This document shows positions 18,336-27,651 of a stretch of DNA of 64,000 nucleotides, piece after piece (within the stretch, counting starts at the first letter, position 1; each line of letters begins with the position of its first letter). The stretch is from contig SOET01000014.1 of NCBI GenBank assembly GCA_021646465.1, forward strand, positions 1 through 64,000, written 5' to 3'. The notes beneath the pieces were generated by a model that worked only from the letters and a program-made list of their open reading frames with translations, did not search any database and was not told the origin of the DNA. Origin of the DNA: Candidatus Kuenenia hertensis. Its GTDB lineage: Bacteria > Planctomycetota > Brocadiia > Brocadiales > Brocadiaceae. The position numbers and the translations under genes were made by a program.

Positions 18336-19257
18336 AATGGCAGGCATATCATTGTCAGTAAATTTATGTAATATTCGGCTATCGAATCCAACGGTGCTGG
18401 CTTCCGGGATATTGGGGACTACTAGGGCATTGTTAAAGCGAGTGGCAGATAATGGCGCAGGCGCTGTAACGATTAAATCGGTAAGTAAAGAGCAAAGAGA
18501 GGGGCATAAAAATCCAACGGTTATTACTTACGAGGCAGGAATGTTAAATGCTGTTGGATATTCGAATCCTGGAGTAGATGCTGCACGTAGCGAATTTTAT
18601 AATCTTGAAGATATTGGCGCTCCTGTAATTGCCAGCATTATCGGAACTTGTACTGATGATTTTGTTGAGGTTGCGGAAGGATTATCAGAATCCGGCTTTT
18701 CCGCTATTGAAATCCCTCTCTCCTGTCCTCATACTCCTGGTTTTGGCCTTCTTTCCGGCCAGGGAACGCCAGAAGCTACATATGAAATAATTTCTGCAGT
18801 AAGGCGAAAAACAAATTTACCGATATTTGTTAAGATATCACCGAATGTACCTGAAATTACTACCATTGCAAAAGCAGCAGAGGACGCAGGAGCGAGTGCT
18901 ATTACAGCGGTAAATTCAATGGGTCCCGGAATGATAATCAATATTGAATCAAAAAAACCAGTGTTGGGGTTTAAGGTGGGAGGGGTTACGGGAGATGCGT
19001 TGCGGCCTATTGCAGTGCGTTGTGTCTATGATATTTATAAGGCGATTAAGATTCCCGTTATCGGAGTTGGTGGCATATCTACGGGAAGACATGCGATAGA
19101 GATGATAATGGCAGGGGCTGCGGCAATAGGCATCGGAACCGGTGTTTACACAAGGGGGATTGATGTTTTCAGCAAGGTATGTGCTGAAATGAAACAATGG
19201 TTAATGGAAAACGGATATAACAATATCAATGATATTGTAGGTATTGCCCATGATTGA
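18325..19257 (+). CDS. pyrD: Dihydroorotate dehydrogenase B, catalytic subunit
   Basis: Oxidises dihydroorotate to orotate with FMN. 310 residues; an in-frame ATG at 18337 (MAGISLSV) is an equally good start. Motifs are LSNPTVLASG, KSVSKEQREGH, the SCPHTPGFG catalytic-cysteine segment and GVGGISTGRHAIEMIMAGA for FMN phosphate. The adjacent electron-transfer subunit PyrK places it in class 1B, which uses NAD rather than quinone. Confidence 0.94.
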   Translation: MNGKMAGISLSVNLCNIRLSNPTVLASGILGTTRALLKRVADNGAGAVTIKSVSKEQREGHKNPTVITYEAGMLNAVGYSNPGVDAARSEFYNLEDIGAPVIASIIGTCTDDFVEVAEGLSESGFSAIEIPLSCPHTPGFGLLSGQGTPEATYEIISAVRRKTNLPIFVKISPNVPEITTIAKAAEDAGASAITAVNSMGPGMIINIESKKPVLGFKVGGVTGDALRPIAVRCVYDIYKAIKIPVIGVGGISTGRHAIEMIMAGAAAIGIGTGVYTRGIDVFSKVCAEMKQWLMENGYNNINDIVGIAHD

Positions 19258-20017
19258 GCAGCCACAGATGGTGAAAATATGCAATATAAAGGATGAAACT
19301 CCAAACGTAAAAACGTTTTTTTTTGAGTTTACCGGGCATTATGACCCGGGGCAATTTATTATGGTGTGGATTCCGCTCAATGATGAGAAACCATTTACTC
19401 TTTCGTATATTAACGGAAATATTGCCGGTATAACAGTCCTGAGAAGAGGTGATTTTACAAAAACCCTGCACGCAAAAAAAATTGGAGATCAGATCGGTAT
19501 ACGGGGACCCTATGGCAAAGGATATGGCTTATCAGAAAAGTCCGTAACTACGTGCATTGTCGGTGGTGGCATCGGAATGGCTTCTATTGCATGTTTAGCG
19601 GATAGACAGGAAAATGCAACTTTCATACAAGGGGCAAGGACGGTGACGGAATTACTTTTTCGGCATCGTTTCAAAGAGATGAAATTATGCACCGATGATG
19701 GTTCCCTTGGTTACAAAGGAACAACGGTTGATTTGTTGAGAGAATTAATAGGGAAACATAATTATCAAAAGATATATGCATGTGGTCCTGAAAAAATGTT
19801 GCACAAAATATTTGAATTATGCAGTGAACACCATATCGATTGTGAAGTGTCAGTTGAAAGATATATTAAATGTGGTTTTGGTATTTGCGGCCAATGCGAC
19901 TGTAGCGGGCAGCGAATATGTATTGATGGTCCGGTATTTAATAAAGAGGATTTAAGAAATATGCCCGATTTTGGAAAAACTGCAATTACAAAATCAGGAA
20001 GCAGAGTTTCTCTATAA
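19244..20017 (+). CDS. pyrK: Dihydroorotate dehydrogenase B, electron-transfer subunit
   Basis: 257 residues (an in-frame ATG at 19250 is an alternative start). An N-terminal FAD-binding barrel with EKPFTLSY precedes a nucleotide-binding part with CIVGGGIGMAS and YACGPEKML. A C-terminal [2Fe-2S] site has CGFGICGQCDC followed by a fourth Cys. It passes electrons from PyrD to NAD+. The gene overlaps the end of pyrD by 14 bp, indicating coupled translation. Confidence 0.94.
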   Translation: MPMIEQPQMVKICNIKDETPNVKTFFFEFTGHYDPGQFIMVWIPLNDEKPFTLSYINGNIAGITVLRRGDFTKTLHAKKIGDQIGIRGPYGKGYGLSEKSVTTCIVGGGIGMASIACLADRQENATFIQGARTVTELLFRHRFKEMKLCTDDGSLGYKGTTVDLLRELIGKHNYQKIYACGPEKMLHKIFELCSEHHIDCEVSVERYIKCGFGICGQCDCSGQRICIDGPVFNKEDLRNMPDFGKTAITKSGSRVSL

Positions 20018-20172
20018 AAAAATAAAAGATGCGAAGTTGGTACATTCTGAAAAATGGATTATGATAAATGTTTTACTGACGATTACCAGGCTGAAAATCT
20101 TGTTTTTTAAGGAAGTATAACGAATTTTGTTGACATAAGAAAATAAATATAGTAGCTTTATACCTTAATAAA

Positions 20173-20197
20173 TTATCGGGATAAATTTTCCCGATAA
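20173..20197 (+). terminator. Probable terminator after pyrK
   Basis: TTATCGGGA pairs perfectly with TCCCGATAA over a short AT loop. CGATTTTTG follows. It lies about 155 bp past pyrK and just upstream of tRNA-Glu. Confidence 0.65.
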
Positions 20198-20217
20198 CGA
20201 TTTTTGACTTAAAAAGC

Positions 20218-20290
20218 GCCCCCATCGTCTAGAGGCCCAGGATGCCAGGTTCTCAGCCTGGAGACAGGGGTTCAAATCCCCTTGGGGGTA
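20218..20290 (+). tRNA. tRNA-Glu (anticodon CTC)
   Basis: Cloverleaf with acceptor GCCCCCA/TGGGGGT (first pair G-U), anticodon stem CCAGG/CCTGG around TTCTCAG, and T arm GGGGTTCAAATCCCC. CCA is not encoded. It reads GAG glutamate codons. Confidence 0.95.
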
Positions 20291-20463
20291 TATTGAGAAG
20301 TGAAACAATAAAAAGGTTTTTGATTGTAAAGATCAAAAGACCTCTTTTCGATTACCTGCCCGGATATTCTTCCTCTATGTTATGTTGCAAGCCCCGAAAA
20401 TCACACCGAAGAAGAGATTAATCGTGAAAAACGTATTTCCCGTTTGATTAATTTTATCTTGTT

Positions 20464-21981
20464 ATGAATATTAATAAAAAAAGGATAATTGTTCTATTTT
20501 CAATAAATGTATTCATAATTGTCCATATACTGCTGTGGTATAAGTATGGATTTCAGAAGGTTGGAACGTTTAGTCTGAATGGTATCGTCAACCTTTTTGG
20601 TTTTGGTTTACTAAATTCCGCTGCTGTTTTTTTTATTATCATTGTTTTATTAACGGTATTTTTTGGAAGAGTTTTTTGTGGATGGGGATGCCACTTTGCT
20701 TTTTTTCAGGAACTTGCTTTAAAAGTGCTTAATAAATGTGGAATATATCCTTCCATTATCCATTCCAGAGCAAATATCATACAGTACGTATTTCTCCTGA
20801 AAACAATCACTGCCATTTTTGAATTTTGGTATATTTATGGTCTCCCTCAATTTCACATTAATATCGGTGATACACAGGTTATGACGTCAGACCTTCCCCG
20901 AAGCCCTGTTATCATTGCATTATTTATTTTATTTGACGCGTTTCTCTTTATTTATCTTATGGGATCAAGGGCATTCTGCAGATATGTGTGTCCATGGGCT
21001 CCTATGCTTGCAATATTTGAGAATATTAGTTTTTGGCGGATAAGAAAAATCAGTGAATGCACCGGCTGTATGAGCTGCACAAGAAGTTGTACAATGGGAA
21101 TAGCAGTACACCAGGAGATAGCCCGACATGGTGCGGTTGTAAATGCAAATTGTATACGATGCCTTTCCTGTAAGAATGCCTGTCAAAACGGAACGTTAAG
21201 TTATAAATGGGGCGTCAATGTTTTATCTATGACTCGCAAATTCAGGTGGTTGATTCCGGAAGTGAGTAATTATAATCTCTATACTGAATTGGTTATCATT
21301 TTTTGTGGAATAATCGCAGCATTCTATACGCAAAAGTATTTTGGCAGCTTCCAAACGTTCCTGGGTGCGGCATGGGGTTTGTGTTTTGCCGTGATAATAT
21401 TCAAAATACTTGAAAGGAAGAGTGTTAAAATATCAGAGCCCGTTCTGCGAAAAAGGAAACTTCTGGCTTTAAGTTTAATAATGTTGTCAACCCTTGCATG
21501 GTGCCGGGGAACGTTAGTGCCTCCTGAAACCCGCCTGTTAATGAGGGGCAACAGATTTATAGATATAATGGAATATGATAAGGCAATTCTGACCTATACA
21601 AATGCATTGAATGAATATCCGTCAAACAAACAAATTCGTTCTGCGCTTGCATTAGCTTATAAAAACAATGGTAACTATGAAAAAGCAATAATTGAGTATA
21701 AGGCGCTTATTGCGGAAGATCCTGAAAATGCAGTTTTGCGTAATAATCTTGGAACTGTTTATTATCGAAAAGGAGATTATGATGTAGCAATTGAAGAATA
21801 TAAAAGGGCTATTCTGTTTGATAAAAGTCTAACAGCTGCTTATGGAAATATCGGTTTAATATTGCTGGAAAAGGGAAATGTTGAAGAGGCTGTTTATTAT
21901 TTGAAAAATGTATTTACAACAGAGGAGGAAATGTATCAATATCTTTTAACTTATTATGGGTCTAAACAAGGACAGATATAG
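20464..21981 (+). CDS. NapH/YccM-like polyferredoxin membrane protein fused to TPRs
   Basis: 505 residues. Five or so membrane segments carry the paired Cys motifs FCGWGCH and FCRYVCPW of the NapH/CcoG group. Two cytoplasmic [4Fe-4S] sites follow (CTGCMSCTRSC and CIRCLSCKNAC). After two more helices the last about 150 residues form three TPRs (ALALAYKNNGNYEKAI, LGTVYYRKGDYDVAIEEY). NapH-type proteins move electrons across the membrane. The TPR tail is unusual and may dock a partner. Nine bases separate it from the zinc-ribbon gene. Confidence 0.85.
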   Translation: MNINKKRIIVLFSINVFIIVHILLWYKYGFQKVGTFSLNGIVNLFGFGLLNSAAVFFIIIVLLTVFFGRVFCGWGCHFAFFQELALKVLNKCGIYPSIIHSRANIIQYVFLLKTITAIFEFWYIYGLPQFHINIGDTQVMTSDLPRSPVIIALFILFDAFLFIYLMGSRAFCRYVCPWAPMLAIFENISFWRIRKISECTGCMSCTRSCTMGIAVHQEIARHGAVVNANCIRCLSCKNACQNGTLSYKWGVNVLSMTRKFRWLIPEVSNYNLYTELVIIFCGIIAAFYTQKYFGSFQTFLGAAWGLCFAVIIFKILERKSVKISEPVLRKRKLLALSLIMLSTLAWCRGTLVPPETRLLMRGNRFIDIMEYDKAILTYTNALNEYPSNKQIRSALALAYKNNGNYEKAIIEYKALIAEDPENAVLRNNLGTVYYRKGDYDVAIEEYKRAILFDKSLTAAYGNIGLILLEKGNVEEAVYYLKNVFTTEEEMYQYLLTYYGSKQGQI

Positions 21982-21990
21982 GAGGAAATT

Positions 21991-22359
21991 ATGGCTGTTT
22001 ATACGTGTGAAACGTGTGGTATGACTACAACGAGTAAAGGGCATTTATGTAAACCGGTCGAGATGAAAAAGGCGGTGGCATGTTATTATTGCGGTAGGGT
22101 TACCACCGATCCTCGTCATGTGTGTGCACCTAAACTTGTAACACTTAAATATGTGTGTGATTCCTGTGGCCGCGTTGCTTCTAAACGTGATCAACTTTGC
22201 AATCCGGTGCCGATACCGAAGGAAGAGAAAACAAGAAAAACATCTGTTACAAAAAAAGCAGTAAAACAAAAAAGTACAAAATCGATTTCAACCCCAAAAA
22301 CAAAAACACAACCGAAAGCAAAAGTAAAAGCTAAACCAAAATCAAAAAAGAAGAAATAA
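21991..22359 (+). CDS. Three-knuckle zinc-ribbon-like protein with Lys-rich tail
   Basis: 122 residues after a GGAGGA site. Three repeats of C-x2-C-G-x7-(H/Q)-x-C-(K/A/N)-P span residues about 5-70: TCETCGM..GHLCKP, ACYYCGR..RHVCAP, VCDSCGR..DQLCNP. The tail (about 75-122) is almost entirely Lys, Thr, Pro and Ala, as in nucleic-acid-binding tails. It has no recognised family. It probably shares a transcript with the polyferredoxin gene. Confidence 0.75.
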   Translation: MAVYTCETCGMTTTSKGHLCKPVEMKKAVACYYCGRVTTDPRHVCAPKLVTLKYVCDSCGRVASKRDQLCNPVPIPKEEKTRKTSVTKKAVKQKSTKSISTPKTKTQPKAKVKAKPKSKKKK

Positions 22360-22544
22360 AAAACAGAATTTTTTTGCCAAATATCAATAACTATTTTCAA
22401 TAAGGGATATTTTTTGCTTGTGGTCAGAGTCTTTATGAAGATAAATATATTGCAAGGTGATTCCTTAAAACATGTTGCGAGATAAGATAAGAAGCATGCG
22501 GATTATACATGACAGGGAAAAATTGTGCAGGAAACCAGCAAATT

Positions 22545-22583
22545 ACGATTTCCACCCCATTCTCCAGGTGGGGCGGAAATCGT
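22545..22583. repeat. Long hairpin between convergent genes
   Basis: ACGATTTCCACCCC pairs with GGGGCGGAAATCGT (one mismatch) over an 11-nt loop. No T-tract follows. It lies between the zinc-ribbon gene and the end of the helicase gene, and may act as a bidirectional transcription barrier or be another dispersed palindrome. Confidence 0.6.
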
Positions 22584-22624
22584 ACTGCTATACATTCTTA
22601 AAATGTTGGATCCTTTTGAAACGT

Positions 22625-25600
22625 TTAAATAACTACAGACTTTCCGATTCTTAGGAAAATGATTTTAAATACGGGATCGTTCATTTTCTGGCAACGTTTT
22701 ACCGCTTCCGTGTAAATGTTTTTTTGGGTCTGGTATTTAAGCATATATGAAGGGGGGATTTTTAAGTTTATTTCGTCTGTTTTAATGGGGGTATTTGCGG
22801 CAGGCAGTGTAATCAGGTCTGTTTTATAATCTCCAATAATTGTTATGCTCTCAAGTTCGTAAATAATATCAATAATACCCCTCATTATTTGCCCATCCCA
22901 ATGGAGGAGTATCGGTATTTCACGTCCTATTATTTTTGCTTTCTTCAATTCATGGTATGCTTCAGTGTCAAAGAAACCAGTGAGTATATTAATTATTTCA
23001 GTCTTTATAAAATTAATTATTGAGTGGTGGGTACCTGTATTGAGGAAATTTGCTGCTATTGAGGAAGTTATTAAATCATAAAGTTCCTGTAAAGTTCCTT
23101 GAAAATCCCATTTTTCTAAAATTTGATGGCATAAAGAACCAATTGTAGTGGCATGTATTTGTTGCATTTCCTCAAAACCATCGTGTTTGTTGTGCGTAGA
23201 GACTCCGTAGTGCATTTGTAAATTTGCTTCACATAATGTGGAAGGAGAAACAAATAACGGTTTTTCTGTTTCTGCAAGCATTGATTGTTTTCGATTATTC
23301 CAAATCCGGACAAATAAATCCCAATCAATATCCAATTCTTCACCTGCAATTTTTGAAACAAAGCGCCTTACGCCATCATATTTGAAATGTTCAAAAAATA
23401 TTTCACTATTACCAAAAATAATTTTCCCGTGATGATCGGCAGAAGTGGTTGGTCCATTGTTAAGCTGGATGCCGTATGCGTCATATAAAGATTTTATAAT
23501 TAATCCAATATATGATTTATTGTTATCTTTCAACGTACCAGTGAGAATTAAACGTTCTCTTGCTCTTGTCATAGCAACATATAAAACACGTTTTTCTTCT
23601 TCCCATGCACGTTCATTTATCTTATTTTCAATAATGATGCTTTGAAGATTTCTCAGTTGCTGTTCTCCTTTTCCAAGTACAATCCCTGTTGAGGATGTGC
23701 TCCAGTCAAATACGGCGGAATCCAATATCTCATTATCTTTTTTTACTTCACCATGTAAATTTCCCAGAATTACCACTGGGAATTCCAGCCCCTTTGATTT
23801 ATGGATAGTGAGGACTTTTACCACATCGAGTGTCTCATCGGAAAGAGGGCTTTCTCCTTCTTCTTTTGCTTCCGCTAAGTCTTTTTTAATACTGGTTATA
23901 AAATGTTTAAGAGAGATGTCCTGGGTTTGTTCTAATTTACAGGCAATCTGATAAAATTTATAAAGGTTTGCCAATTTCTGTTCTCCCTGCCAGGAACTTG
24001 CTGTTATACCGGTAAAATGGGGATCATGAATGATTTCTGAAATGAGGCGCGAGACGGGGATTATTCTTGAACGTAAATGGAGGTTTTTTAGAAATATGTA
24101 AAAGCCGTTTATTGTTTCTTCCAGCCCGATTTTATTCGAAATTGCTTTACGATAATCAAGAAGTTCATTTGTTTTAAGGAGATATATTTCATTATCCGTT
24201 AAACCTGCAAGTGGTGAGCGTAAAATGCCAACAAGGGCAATGGTATCAAGTGGATTCTCAATAGTCCTTAAAAGATTCATAAAATCGACTATTTCCTGTG
24301 TTATATAAAAATATTTTTCCCCCTCGACGATAAACGGTATATTATGTTCTTTTAAAGATTCAACGTAAGGCCGTATCTGTGTAAATGAACGTAAAAGCAA
24401 AGCGATGTCTTTATATTTAAGTTTCGGAAGGGGGTTGTTTTCTGTCGTGTTATATATACTGCCGCCACATACATTATTTTTTATCCATTTTGCTATCCAA
24501 TCGGCTTCGGCCTCTCTGGCAGTTTCCGCATTTAGTTCTTCTCCATTTCCATCAGAAACACTTATAATTTCAACTCTTTGAAAATGGTCGGACGACGCAC
24601 GGCTTGCATGAATAGGTATATATTTGGGTTGTAAACCATGTTGTTCCGTAATTATTTTTTCACAAAAAAGGTCGTTTACTACGTTTACAATACCGGAATG
24701 GCTCCTGAAATTTTCCTGCAGATTGAGCGGGGTTTCATTATCGCAAATTTGTTTCACAACATGTTCGTATGCCTCAATGTCCGCTCTTCGAAAGGAGTAA
24801 ATAGATTGCTTGGGATCTCCAACGATAAAGAGTTTTCCTGGTTCAAGTTTTATATTATGTACGGTATTACTGTGATGGTTTATGTTTTCAGAAAGGAAAA
24901 GGATTATATCGTATTGTATGGGATCGGTATCTTGAAATTCATCTACAAGAATTGCCTTGTATTCATTTTTGAGTTTTGTTCTGACATAATGATAAGCATT
25001 GTTTTGTAACAAATTTTTCGTAAGGGTAAGAAGCCCGTCAAATGAAACATATCCCTGAGACAGATAGATTTGTTGAAAAGTTTTGGCGAAAGGTAAGATA
25101 AGATGTAATAAAATCCTAATAAAAGACTCATCAACTCTTTGCAATTTTCGTAAAAGGATACGACATTTTTTAACAATGTTCTGAGCAATTGGTAAATCTT
25201 CTTCATCCCAACCCGTTTTTGCCTTAGAGATTGCTTTTTCAAAGTCGTAGGTTATATTGTTTATGTAAATAATGCCATGGGACTTTAATATTTTAAAGAT
25301 ATCGGAAAGTTCTTGCAGTTGTAATAAGAGTTTGTTATTTGATTTATTGCATTTTGGGATAATGGTATTGATGCTATCGTAATAGGGCGTTATTAATAAA
25401 TGAATAAATGAGGATGAGTTGTCTGCTTCCTGTGTCAGCGTATCTAAAGGAATAGTAAAATCGGATAAATGTTTTGTAAGTGATTTAATTGAAGCAAGTT
25501 CTGTTCTTGCTAATACATTTTTCCATGTGTTCGAATTATTTGAGGTAAGCGACAATTCTCTATCCAGCCATTTAGCCCATTCCTTTTCAAAAAGATCTTC

Positions 25601-26095
25601 AAATACGGAACCTTCATCAACGGCAAAACCAGGAGTTACCCCTGATTCTATAGGAAACATGCGTAAGACATATGCAGCAAAACTATGAATCGTGCATACC
25701 ATTGCCTTGTCCATATCTTCCAGAGATTGTAATGCCCGTCGTTCAATTTCGGTATAAGTCGTATGATACAATGTTTGCAAGTCATTAATAAATGCATCAA
25801 CATTTTCTTTCTCCTCTTGATTACAGGCGCCATTCATAGCTGCCGCTATTTTTTCCAGGTCCTCCATGAGGCGGATTTTCATTTCACTGGCTGCTTTTTC
25901 TGTAAATGTTAATGCGACAATTTTCCGAATAGGGCTTTCCTCAGCCTGGAGGCTTTTATGTGCCAATAGAAGGTGTAATATTCTTCGCACTAAAATGGTA
26001 GTTTTGCCTGTTCCCGCACCAGCGGTAAGTACGATGTTTTTATACTGTTCTGATACTGCTAACTCCCGTGTTTTAATGTCAATAGGTTCATGCAT
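22625..26095 (-). CDS. addA: AddA/RecB-like UvrD-family helicase-nuclease
   Basis: 1156 residues. Walker A TAGAGTGKTT at about 24-33, motif II LVDEFQDTDPIQ, GDPKQSIYSFRRAD, motif V LTIHKSKGLEFPVV and motif VI YVAMTRARERL define the helicase. The C-terminus has a PD-(D/E)XK nuclease signature with IIDIIYE and GDYKTD (about 1089-1093), as in AddA. The expected role is double-strand-break end resection for recombination. No AddB partner lies next to it in this window. The 3' part of the coding strand is AT-rich, like its neighbours. Confidence 0.9.
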   Translation of the reverse strand: MHEPIDIKTRELAVSEQYKNIVLTAGAGTGKTTILVRRILHLLLAHKSLQAEESPIRKIVALTFTEKAASEMKIRLMEDLEKIAAAMNGACNQEEKENVDAFINDLQTLYHTTYTEIERRALQSLEDMDKAMVCTIHSFAAYVLRMFPIESGVTPGFAVDEGSVFEDLFEKEWAKWLDRELSLTSNNSNTWKNVLARTELASIKSLTKHLSDFTIPLDTLTQEADNSSSFIHLLITPYYDSINTIIPKCNKSNNKLLLQLQELSDIFKILKSHGIIYINNITYDFEKAISKAKTGWDEEDLPIAQNIVKKCRILLRKLQRVDESFIRILLHLILPFAKTFQQIYLSQGYVSFDGLLTLTKNLLQNNAYHYVRTKLKNEYKAILVDEFQDTDPIQYDIILFLSENINHHSNTVHNIKLEPGKLFIVGDPKQSIYSFRRADIEAYEHVVKQICDNETPLNLQENFRSHSGIVNVVNDLFCEKIITEQHGLQPKYIPIHASRASSDHFQRVEIISVSDGNGEELNAETAREAEADWIAKWIKNNVCGGSIYNTTENNPLPKLKYKDIALLLRSFTQIRPYVESLKEHNIPFIVEGEKYFYITQEIVDFMNLLRTIENPLDTIALVGILRSPLAGLTDNEIYLLKTNELLDYRKAISNKIGLEETINGFYIFLKNLHLRSRIIPVSRLISEIIHDPHFTGITASSWQGEQKLANLYKFYQIACKLEQTQDISLKHFITSIKKDLAEAKEEGESPLSDETLDVVKVLTIHKSKGLEFPVVILGNLHGEVKKDNEILDSAVFDWSTSSTGIVLGKGEQQLRNLQSIIIENKINERAWEEEKRVLYVAMTRARERLILTGTLKDNNKSYIGLIIKSLYDAYGIQLNNGPTTSADHHGKIIFGNSEIFFEHFKYDGVRRFVSKIAGEELDIDWDLFVRIWNNRKQSMLAETEKPLFVSPSTLCEANLQMHYGVSTHNKHDGFEEMQQIHATTIGSLCHQILEKWDFQGTLQELYDLITSSIAANFLNTGTHHSIINFIKTEIINILTGFFDTEAYHELKKAKIIGREIPILLHWDGQIMRGIIDIIYELESITIIGDYKTDLITLPAANTPIKTDEINLKIPPSYMLKYQTQKNIYTEAVKRCQKMNDPVFKIIFLRIGKSVVI

Positions 26096-26200
26096 TATCT
26101 GATTTGCCTAAAAGAATTATGAAACAATATTAAGTAGATTGGATTTCTTAAAATGGTATAATAGTTAATTAAATGTTTAGAAATTTCAATCTTGCAGAGA

Positions 26201-26716
26201 AGGTGCATTCCCGATTTTTTGTAAAAGTATATTAATTTGTAACTATTCAGCGTAATTTATCAAACTACCTGGGGTGCAAAGCGCAACTCGTTCCCAAACT
26301 CCAGTTTGGGAACGCAACTGCAATGGAAACTCTGTTTCCCGTGAGGGTTTTGATTTAACAAATTATTTAAATTACAAACTATTTGAATCCGATAATTTTA
26401 TTTCCTATCTGTCAATATACAGGCGAGAAACCGGAGTTTCTCGAACAAATGCATTCCCAAACTGGAGTTTGGGAACGAGCCGTGTAACATTTACGCTGAA
26501 TAGTTACATTAATTTAAGGTTTGGTCAGGCAAAACAGATTTATCAATCCAGTCCTCCCCCTATCCCCCTCCGGAGGGGGACAAAGGGGGAGGACTGGATG
26601 AATGTGGGTCTGCTTCGTCCATTCGGCAAAGTTTACGCTGAGCATACGAAGCCCTCAGGACAGGCTTTAACCCATCCTAAATATTAAGCTTTTTACAAAA
26701 AATCGGGAATGCACCC
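26201..26716. mobile_element. MITE-like element A (family 1), carrying a nested insertion
   Basis: Terminal inverted repeats contain TGCATTCCCGATTTTTTG at the left and its complement at the right end. The flanks TTGCAGAGA / GTGTAGAGA look like a degenerate 9-bp target duplication. The interior (about 26516-26669) is nearly identical to 48021-48172 of element C. No transposase is encoded, so it is non-autonomous. Confidence 0.8.
26239..26507. mobile_element. MITE-like element of family 2, nested in element A
   Basis: Perfect 17-bp terminal repeats GTAACTATTCAGCGTAA, 269 bp apart end to end, flanked by an exact 8-bp duplication ATTAATTT (26231-26238 and 26508-26515). Element C has the uninterrupted site at 48013-48020. 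GTAA termini and an 8-bp duplication fit mobilisation by an IS66-type transposase (inference). The interior holds two palindromes built on CCCAAACT/AGTTTGGG. Confidence 0.88.
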
Positions 26717-26717
26717 G

Positions 26718-26747
26718 TGTAGAGATACATTGCAATGCGTCTCTACA
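26718..26747. repeat. TGTAGAGA-type palindrome
   Basis: A 30-bp imperfect palindrome with ends TGTAGAGA/TCTCTACA, directly after element A. Related palindromes occur at 27600, 45118, 48195 and 63705. Confidence 0.7.
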
Positions 26748-26882
26748 TGACTCGTAGAGAAAGCGAAGCGCATTGCCACTACATGTAAAGAATTTAAACC
26801 GTCTAAAAGTAAAACACCATTAACTATCAATCGTTTCCTGGCATTATTTCATTATAAAATATAACCTGATACCGAGGAAAGA

Positions 26883-27509
26883 GTGTATTTGAGTATTTTA
26901 AATAATATTTTTTTCCTGATCTTGAAGATTGTTGGCATTATTTTGTTGAAGTTAATCTTTCGAATAGAATCGGTAAACAGGGATTATATACCTCGTACCG
27001 GCCCGCTTATTGTTGCGGCAAATCATTTCAGTTATTTGGACCCAATTGTGCTTCAGACAATATTTCCGAGGCGTATTTCATTTTTAATGACCGAGATATA
27101 TTATGAAGGGAAGTTAAACTGGCTTTTCAAGTTGTTACATTGTATTTGTGTGCGACAAAATGGACCAAATACTGCTTCTATAAGAGATGGGTTAAAGGTG
27201 CTTAAAAAAAATGGTGTTTTGGGGATTTTCCCGGAAGGAGGCGTAAGTAAAGAAGGAATATTACAAGCAGGAAATCCAGGTATAGGTTTTTTCGTACTCA
27301 AAAGTGATGCCAGGGTTGTGCCTGCATTTATAATGGGTACTCATGAGGCATTGCCAAAAGGAGCAAAAATTCCCAAAATAACAAAAATTAAAATAAACTT
27401 TGGATTGCCAATTGATTTTAAGAATGTGGGCATTGGTAAAAATGACAGAGAAAAAATTGTTCAGATTACCAATAAAATTATGAAAGAAATTAAAAAGTTG
27501 TCGCTGTAG
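26883..27509 (+). CDS. plsC: 1-acyl-sn-glycerol-3-phosphate acyltransferase (PlsC family)
   Basis: 208 residues. An N-terminal hydrophobic helix precedes the acyltransferase motifs NHFSYLDP (H-x4-D), FPEGGVSKEG and PAFIMGTHEALP. It adds the second acyl chain to lysophosphatidate at the membrane. The start is GTG at 26883 close behind GAGGA; TTG at 26889 is possible. It ends before a strong bidirectional hairpin. Confidence 0.9.
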   Translation: MYLSILNNIFFLILKIVGIILLKLIFRIESVNRDYIPRTGPLIVAANHFSYLDPIVLQTIFPRRISFLMTEIYYEGKLNWLFKLLHCICVRQNGPNTASIRDGLKVLKKNGVLGIFPEGGVSKEGILQAGNPGIGFFVLKSDARVVPAFIMGTHEALPKGAKIPKITKIKINFGLPIDFKNVGIGKNDREKIVQITNKIMKEIKKLSL

Positions 27510-27540
27510 TAAATTATTTGCATAAAAACATCTAAAAGAA

Positions 27541-27575
27541 AAAGGGGTATTTCATTTTAAATGAAATACCCCTTT
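27541..27575. terminator. Bidirectional terminator between convergent plsC and RCC1 genes
   Basis: A near-perfect 35-bp palindrome, AAAGGGGTATTTCATT against AATGAAATACCCCTTT. A-rich and T-rich flanks suit termination from both sides. Confidence 0.8.
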
Positions 27576-27599
27576 ATTTAATGTTAAGGAATTTCAAAC

Positions 27600-27629
27600 T
27601 GTAGAGGCAATTCATGAATTGCCTCTACA
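27600..27629. repeat. Perfect 30-bp palindrome, TGTAGRGGC class
   Basis: TGTAGAGGCAATTCA is followed immediately by its complement. The upstream flank TAAGGAATTTCAA also precedes the 30-bp palindrome at 63705, whose core sequence differs. Confidence 0.85.
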
Positions 27630-27651
27630 TATATACGTATAAGGTAAGTAA

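Noticed and set aside
20130-20160. TTGACA followed by AT-rich DNA as a promoter for tRNA-Glu
   Set aside because: The best -10 candidates have wrong spacing, and a terminator-like hairpin (20173-20197) stands between it and the tRNA.
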